Assembly: GCA_000421065.1 (NCBI GenBank) | Contig: ATWD01000002.1 | Coordinates: 930,001 to 994,000, forward strand | DNA from: Acidobacteriaceae bacterium TAA 166 | GTDB lineage: Bacteria > Acidobacteriota > Terriglobia > Terriglobales > Acidobacteriaceae | DNA length: 64,000 bases | Reading direction: 5' to 3' | In this document: positions 59,933 to 64,000 of the stretch, one piece after another | Layout of the letters: each line of letters opens with the position of its first letter | Position numbering within the stretch: position 1 is the first letter of the stretch | The notes under the pieces: model-generated | What the model was told of the DNA's origin: nothing | Databases searched by the model: none | Seen by the model: only the letters and a program-made list of their open reading frames with translations | Position numbers and translations under genes: made by a program

Positions 59933-62161
59933 ATGATGCGAAGGTATTTGGTTCTGGGATGTCTGGCTCCTGTGGTGATGGCGAGTGCTATGTGGGGACA
60001 GGGCACTAAGCTTTGGACGGTGGATCGCTATGACGCGATGGAGCGCGGAACGGTCGATGGAGTTGCGATCCGCAGTGATGGCCGGCTTGAACCCGGACCG
60101 GCGAAGTCGATGGTCTACGATACGGGCAAAAGCTATGCCTGGTCCCTTGCGAGCGACCGCTCCGGAGACGGATACATCGGCCTGGGGGGGAGTGCGTCCG
60201 GTTCCGGCATCGTCATGCGCGTGACTCCCGATGGCAACGCTACTAAGATTCTCGATACCAAAGAACTGGCCGTACAGGCCCTGACCGTCGCGCCTGACGG
60301 CTCGGTGCTGGCGGCGACCTCGCCCGACGGCAAGGTGTATCGCGTGCCTGCCGCTGGAGGCACGCCGACGGTTGTCTTCGATCCCTCTACCACCGAGGAG
60401 AAGCCGAAGTACCTATGGGATCTCGCGACTGGCCGATCCGGCGAGGTCTACGTCGCGGCGGGAGCTCCGGCTGTCGTCTATCGCATCCCTGCGAACGGAG
60501 GCAAAGCCGAGGTCCTCTTCAAGACCGCCGACCAGCACATCCGCTGCCTGCTGATGACAAACGATGGCACTCTGTGGGCGGGCTCGGACGGCTCGGGCGT
60601 CATCTATCGGATCGATACGAAGAGACCAGGTGCCAAGCCCTTCGCCGCCTATGCGGCTCCGCGCAAGGAGATTACCTCGCTCGCTCTCGATAATGCTGGC
60701 AACGTCTACGCCGCCGGTGTCGGCACTCGAGGCAATCTACCTCTTCCTCCTCTGCCGGTCACTGGCAACGTCGGCGTGACCATCTCGTTCTCGCAGCCCG
60801 GGTCTTCGACCGCCGCCGGAGCCAATTCGCTGGTTCCCGAGGGCAGCGAGATCTACCGCATCGCCAAGGACGGCACGCCGCAGCGTCTGGTCACGATGAA
60901 GGACGACGTTGTCTACTCCCTCGCCTTCCGTACCGGAACTCTGCTCGCCGCGACCGGGAATCGTGGTCGCGTCTATCGCATTGATGTCGCGGCTCCAGGC
61001 CGCTTCACCGACATCGCGCATCTTGAGGCCGCTCAGGCCATGGCCTTTGCCCCATTGAAGGATGGTCTTCTGCTCGCCACCAGCAACAGCGGCAAACTCT
61101 TCCGCCTCTCCGATGCACCAGCCAAAAATTCGACCTACACCAGCGAGGTCTTCGACGCGCAGGGATACTCGCAGTGGGGCCGGGTCGAGACCCGGGCCTC
61201 GGGCGAGCCACAGAGCTACGAGCTCTGGCTTCGCAGCGGCAACGTCGAGAGCCCGCTGATGGGATGGAGCGATTGGACGCGCGTCAACCCCGATGGAGCC
61301 ACCACCGTTTCCGAGGGCCGTTACGCCCAGTGGAAGACCGTCCTGCGTCCTGGTGCCTCGAGCCAGGGTAGCGCTTCAAATCAGGGTATCGATGCCATCG
61401 CACTCAACTATCTTTCCCGCAACGTCGCTCCCATGGTCGACGAGATCGTCGTTCAGCCTGGAGCCCGCATGCCGGCGGGCGGTGGAGCCCAGCCCAACAC
61501 CACCGTACAGGTGGCCTTCCCTCAGACCGCGGGCGCGGCCTCTGTCGCCAACTTTCAGCCGGATTCCAATGCCACTCCCCTCACCGCGCAAAAGGACAAG
61601 ACCGCCATTACCGCCCGCTGGCAGGCACATGACGACAACGGCGACGATCTGATGTTCGCAATCTGGTATCGCGGCGTGGGCGAAGCCAACTGGCGTCTGC
61701 TCAAGGACAAGATCAGCGATCGCTTCTACAGCTTCGACTCCGCCCTTGTGCCCGATGGCAGCTACGAGTTGAAGATCGTCGCCAGCGACTCACCCATCCA
61801 CACCGACGCCGACGCACTGAAGGGGGAGCGGGTCAGCCCGGTCTTCGTCGTCGACACCACGCCGCCCGTGCCCGGCTCCCTGACGGCGGCGATGGCGGCA
61901 CCGCAGAGAATCCATGCCACGCTCGAGGCCCGAGACGCCACCTCTCCCATCGCGCACGCCGAGTATTCGGTCGACGCCGGTCCGTGGCAGTATCTGGAAC
62001 CGGTCGGGCACGTCTCCGATTCCCTGACCGAACACTACGACTTCACCGCCGAGATCCCACAGACGACCGCGCCAGCAGGCGACGCCAAGGAACACGTCGT
62101 CGCGGTCCGCATTTACGACCGCTACGACAATCTGTCCGCGATCAAGGCGGTGGTACGGTGA
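59933..62161 (+). CDS. Secreted beta-propeller protein
   Basis: A 742-residue protein with signal peptide (YLVLGCLAPVVMASAMWGQG). About 350 residues of propeller-like blades follow (ALTVAPDGSVLAATSPDGKV, DLATGRSGEVYVAAGAPAVV, CLLMTNDGTLWAGSDGSGVI, SLALDNAGNVYAAGVGTRGN), then two beta-sandwich regions, the second Fn3-like (ITARWQAHDDNGDDLMFAIW). No catalytic motif is evident. The last base pair overlaps the next gene (GTGA), so they are co-translated. Confidence 0.8.
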   Translation: MMRRYLVLGCLAPVVMASAMWGQGTKLWTVDRYDAMERGTVDGVAIRSDGRLEPGPAKSMVYDTGKSYAWSLASDRSGDGYIGLGGSASGSGIVMRVTPDGNATKILDTKELAVQALTVAPDGSVLAATSPDGKVYRVPAAGGTPTVVFDPSTTEEKPKYLWDLATGRSGEVYVAAGAPAVVYRIPANGGKAEVLFKTADQHIRCLLMTNDGTLWAGSDGSGVIYRIDTKRPGAKPFAAYAAPRKEITSLALDNAGNVYAAGVGTRGNLPLPPLPVTGNVGVTISFSQPGSSTAAGANSLVPEGSEIYRIAKDGTPQRLVTMKDDVVYSLAFRTGTLLAATGNRGRVYRIDVAAPGRFTDIAHLEAAQAMAFAPLKDGLLLATSNSGKLFRLSDAPAKNSTYTSEVFDAQGYSQWGRVETRASGEPQSYELWLRSGNVESPLMGWSDWTRVNPDGATTVSEGRYAQWKTVLRPGASSQGSASNQGIDAIALNYLSRNVAPMVDEIVVQPGARMPAGGGAQPNTTVQVAFPQTAGAASVANFQPDSNATPLTAQKDKTAITARWQAHDDNGDDLMFAIWYRGVGEANWRLLKDKISDRFYSFDSALVPDGSYELKIVASDSPIHTDADALKGERVSPVFVVDTTPPVPGSLTAAMAAPQRIHATLEARDATSPIAHAEYSVDAGPWQYLEPVGHVSDSLTEHYDFTAEIPQTTAPAGDAKEHVVAVRIYDRYDNLSAIKAVVR

Positions 62162-62832
62162 CCGAGGGCGTTGACGAGCAGACACGGCGTGGCATCGGGC
62201 GGTTCAACCTCTACCACCCGGACTTCCTCCTCCTGGTCGTTGACCTCATGGGGGTTGCCGTCTTTGCGGTCGAAGGCGCCCTGGCCGCCATTCACGCCGA
62301 ACTCGATATTCTCGGGCTGTTAGTGATCGCCTTCGCCACGGCGCTGGGCGGAGGTATGATCCGCGATGTTCTGATCGGAGCGATCCCGCCTAATAGCGTG
62401 CGCGACTGGCGCTATCCCACAACGGCATTTCTGGGCGGCGGGGCGGTCTTCTTCTTCTACCAGGTCTTCCAGCATATCCCCCAAAGCCTCATCACCACGC
62501 TCGATGCGGCAGGTTTGGCCCTGTGCGCGATCGCCGGGGCGGGCAAGGCCATCGAATACGGCATCAATCCCCTGCTCGCAGTTCTGATGGGGGCGGTCAC
62601 CGGGGTCGGCGGCGGGACCATCCGTGATATCCTGCTCAATCGCGTCCCCGGCGTTCTGCAGAGCGACGTCTACGCTGCCGCCGCTTTAGCCGGCGCGCTG
62701 GTCGTCGTCCTCGGCCTTCGCGTGAAGATTCCCCGCTGGCTTGTCATGACCTCCGGAGCTCTCGTCTGCTTCCTGTTGCGCATGGTAGCGGTGTGGAAGC
62801 ACTGGAACCTGCCCAAGGTCATCGTCCACTGA
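62158..62832 (+). CDS. UPF0126/TRIC-like cation-channel membrane protein
   Basis: A 224-residue protein with two repeats of three membrane helices, each carrying the family signature: ATALGGGMIRDVLIGAIPPN and GAVTGVGGGTIRDILLNRVP. The related TRIC proteins form potassium channels, and bacterial UPF0126 members have also been linked to glycine or metal transport. The GTG at 62158 overlaps the upstream stop (GTGA) and was chosen over the longer frame for that reason. Confidence 0.9.
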   Translation: MTEGVDEQTRRGIGRFNLYHPDFLLLVVDLMGVAVFAVEGALAAIHAELDILGLLVIAFATALGGGMIRDVLIGAIPPNSVRDWRYPTTAFLGGGAVFFFYQVFQHIPQSLITTLDAAGLALCAIAGAGKAIEYGINPLLAVLMGAVTGVGGGTIRDILLNRVPGVLQSDVYAAAALAGALVVVLGLRVKIPRWLVMTSGALVCFLLRMVAVWKHWNLPKVIVH

Positions 62833-62840
62833 GCATGCGG

Positions 62841-62874
62841 CCAGCAGATAGTAATCTCCAGCAGATAGTAATCT
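62841..62874 (+). repeat. 17-bp tandem duplication
   Basis: CCAGCAGATAGTAATCT occurs twice in direct succession (62841-62857, 62858-62874), ending 8 bp before the permease ATG. It changes the spacing of that gene's upstream region. Confidence 0.8.
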
Positions 62875-62882
62875 GAAGCTCG

Positions 62883-64000
62883 ATGCGATTTGAGCTCTTC
62901 ATCGCCGCGCGTTATCTGCGAGCCAAGCGTCGTCAGGCCGTGGTCGGCGTCATCACCGTGATCTCCATCATCGGAGTCGCCGCTGGCGTTGCCTCTCTGA
63001 TCATAGCCCTGGCCATCACCAACGGCATGCGCCGCGACCTGCAGGACCGTCTCTTGGGATCGACCGCGCACGTCGATCTGATGCGCATCGCCGCCGACGG
63101 CATCAAGGACTGGCGTCCTCTGCTCGATCACCTCCGGAAGACCCCGCATGTGGTCGCCGCGGCCCCCGGCCTCTACGGACAGGTCCTCATCTCGCATGGC
63201 GTTCGCAGCGGGGGCGGCCTGATCAAAGGCATTCTTCCCGAGGATGAAAGGACCGTCGGCGATCTTCTGGGCAAGATCATTGAGGGCTCGGCGGCTTCGC
63301 TTGAGCCGGTTGTCTCCACCGATGTGCGGGCACTCCCCCCGATCGTCATCGGTAAGGACATGGCCGACGATATCGGGGTGAAGGTCGGTGACGGAGTCGT
63401 GGTGACCAGCCCCCAGGGCGAGCTGACTCCTCTCGGACTGGTGCCCAAGTACCAGAAATGTATCGTCGTCGGAATCTTCCGCTCCGGCTTCTACCAGTAC
63501 GACTCCACCTATGCCTTTATGCGGCTGCGCGACGCGCAGAGGCTCTTCTCCGAGCCCGACTGGATCTCCGTCATCAGCTTCAAGGTCGACGATCTCTACA
63601 AAGCCAACACCATCGGCCGCGTCATCGAGCAGGAGGCAGGCAAGGGCTTCCAGACGACCAACTGGATGGAGCAGAACCGCGAGCTCTTCCGCGCCCTGAA
63701 GCTGGAGCAGATCGTAACCTTCATCGTGCTGGCCCTGATCGTCTGCGTCGCCGCCTTAAACATCCTGATTGCCCTCACCATGATGGTGATGGAGAAGACG
63801 CGCGACATCGCCGTGCTGATGAGCTTCGGTGTAACCGAGATGCAGGTTCGCCGCATCTTTCTGCTGCAGGGCCTTCTTATTTCGGTGATCGGCACCGTAT
63901 TGGGACTGGTCACCGGTTATGCCGCAAGCTGGATCGGGGGCCACTACCGCTTCCCTCTCGACGCGGCAGTGTACTCGATTGATTACCTTCCCTTCGCTCC
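62883..64000 (+). CDS. lolC: LolC/LolE-family lipoprotein-releasing ABC permease (partial)
   Basis: Truncated by the window end after 372 codons. It starts MRFELFIAARYLRAKRRQAV, then TM1 (VVGVITVISIIGVAAGVASL), a large periplasmic domain (GSTAHVDLMRIAADGIKDWR onward) and the FtsX-type helices beginning IVTFIVLALIVCVAALNILI. LolC/E with LolD extract lipoproteins from the inner membrane for transport to the outer membrane. Whether this is LolC or LolE, or a fused type, cannot be told, and lolD would lie beyond the edge. Only GAAG is visible before the ATG. Confidence 0.85.
   Translation, partial: MRFELFIAARYLRAKRRQAVVGVITVISIIGVAAGVASLIIALAITNGMRRDLQDRLLGSTAHVDLMRIAADGIKDWRPLLDHLRKTPHVVAAAPGLYGQVLISHGVRSGGGLIKGILPEDERTVGDLLGKIIEGSAASLEPVVSTDVRALPPIVIGKDMADDIGVKVGDGVVVTSPQGELTPLGLVPKYQKCIVVGIFRSGFYQYDSTYAFMRLRDAQRLFSEPDWISVISFKVDDLYKANTIGRVIEQEAGKGFQTTNWMEQNRELFRALKLEQIVTFIVLALIVCVAALNILIALTMMVMEKTRDIAVLMSFGVTEMQVRRIFLLQGLLISVIGTVLGLVTGYAASWIGGHYRFPLDAAVYSIDYLPFA

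Noticed and set aside
62841..62874. Two tandem units considered as a CRISPR fragment
   Set aside because: The repeats abut with no spacer and no cas gene is present; no CRISPR array exists in the window.

Overview
The window is GC-rich and densely coded, and it looks like a chromosome segment from a motile Acidobacteriota bacterium of the Acidobacteriaceae type (Terriglobus, Granulicella, Edaphobacter and relatives). This rests on a secreted VWFA-related acidobacterial-domain protein, a Gram-negative set (flagellar L and P rings, TonB receptor remnant, LolC/E permease, PagL-like outer-membrane protein), palindromic intergenic repeats of a kind I associate with these genomes, and frequent GTG/TTG starts. 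The genus is not resolved.

Layout. 0-6.6 kb: repeat-rich left edge, then pnp and rpsO on the minus strand, two small conserved-looking unknowns, a secreted TPR protein and a zinc-ribbon/PspC protein. 6.9-11.9 kb: lysA, a Tat-exported cupin, a sugar O-acetyltransferase, a methyltransferase and a Tat-exported 456-residue unknown. 11.9-14.6 kb is an accessory patch: a lone tyrosine recombinase, a gene broken by a one-base frameshift, an orphan unknown, and an HxlR repressor gene carrying an in-frame amber codon beside an intact 18-bp palindromic operator. 14.6-25.1 kb: membrane protein, dehydrogenase/AraC divergent pair, secreted metallopeptidase, yebC, PagL-like protein, ftcD, and a tightly coupled TPR/LytS-type kinase/LytTR regulator operon. 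25.2-30.5 kb: cheY-cheX facing away from flgF-flgG-flgA-flgH-flgI-flgJ. 30.6-44.3 kb: inositol-phosphate synthase, DedA, hemQ, nth and a minus-strand block with hemX-hemA-hemC, an acid-stress type amino-acid decarboxylase, three phosphorelay genes and hemD. 44.4-49.9 kb: mutS-anmK-oligopeptide-binding lipoprotein, each gene overlapping the next by four bases.

49.9-54.9 kb is the main mobile region: a P4-type integrase against tRNA-Gln(CTG), an AlpA-type regulator cut by an IS3-family element, a zeta-toxin-like P-loop protein overlapping a very small basic protein with a near-perfect ribosome binding site, and a TonB-receptor remnant. A degenerate copy of the tRNA 3' end at 49922 may mark the far junction. 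55-64 kb is ordinary chromosome again: DinB-like protein, VWFA protein, SpoIVB-type (S55) serine peptidase homologue, zinc alcohol dehydrogenase, secreted beta-propeller protein, TRIC/UPF0126 membrane protein, and the start of a lipoprotein-export permease cut by the window end.

The most plausible undescribed system is the zeta-like P-loop protein plus its overlapping 63-residue partner. Other points worth checking are the dispersed palindromic element (two near-full copies and two short derivatives), the HxlR amber mutation, and the PNPase acidic/Arg-Gly-rich tail.
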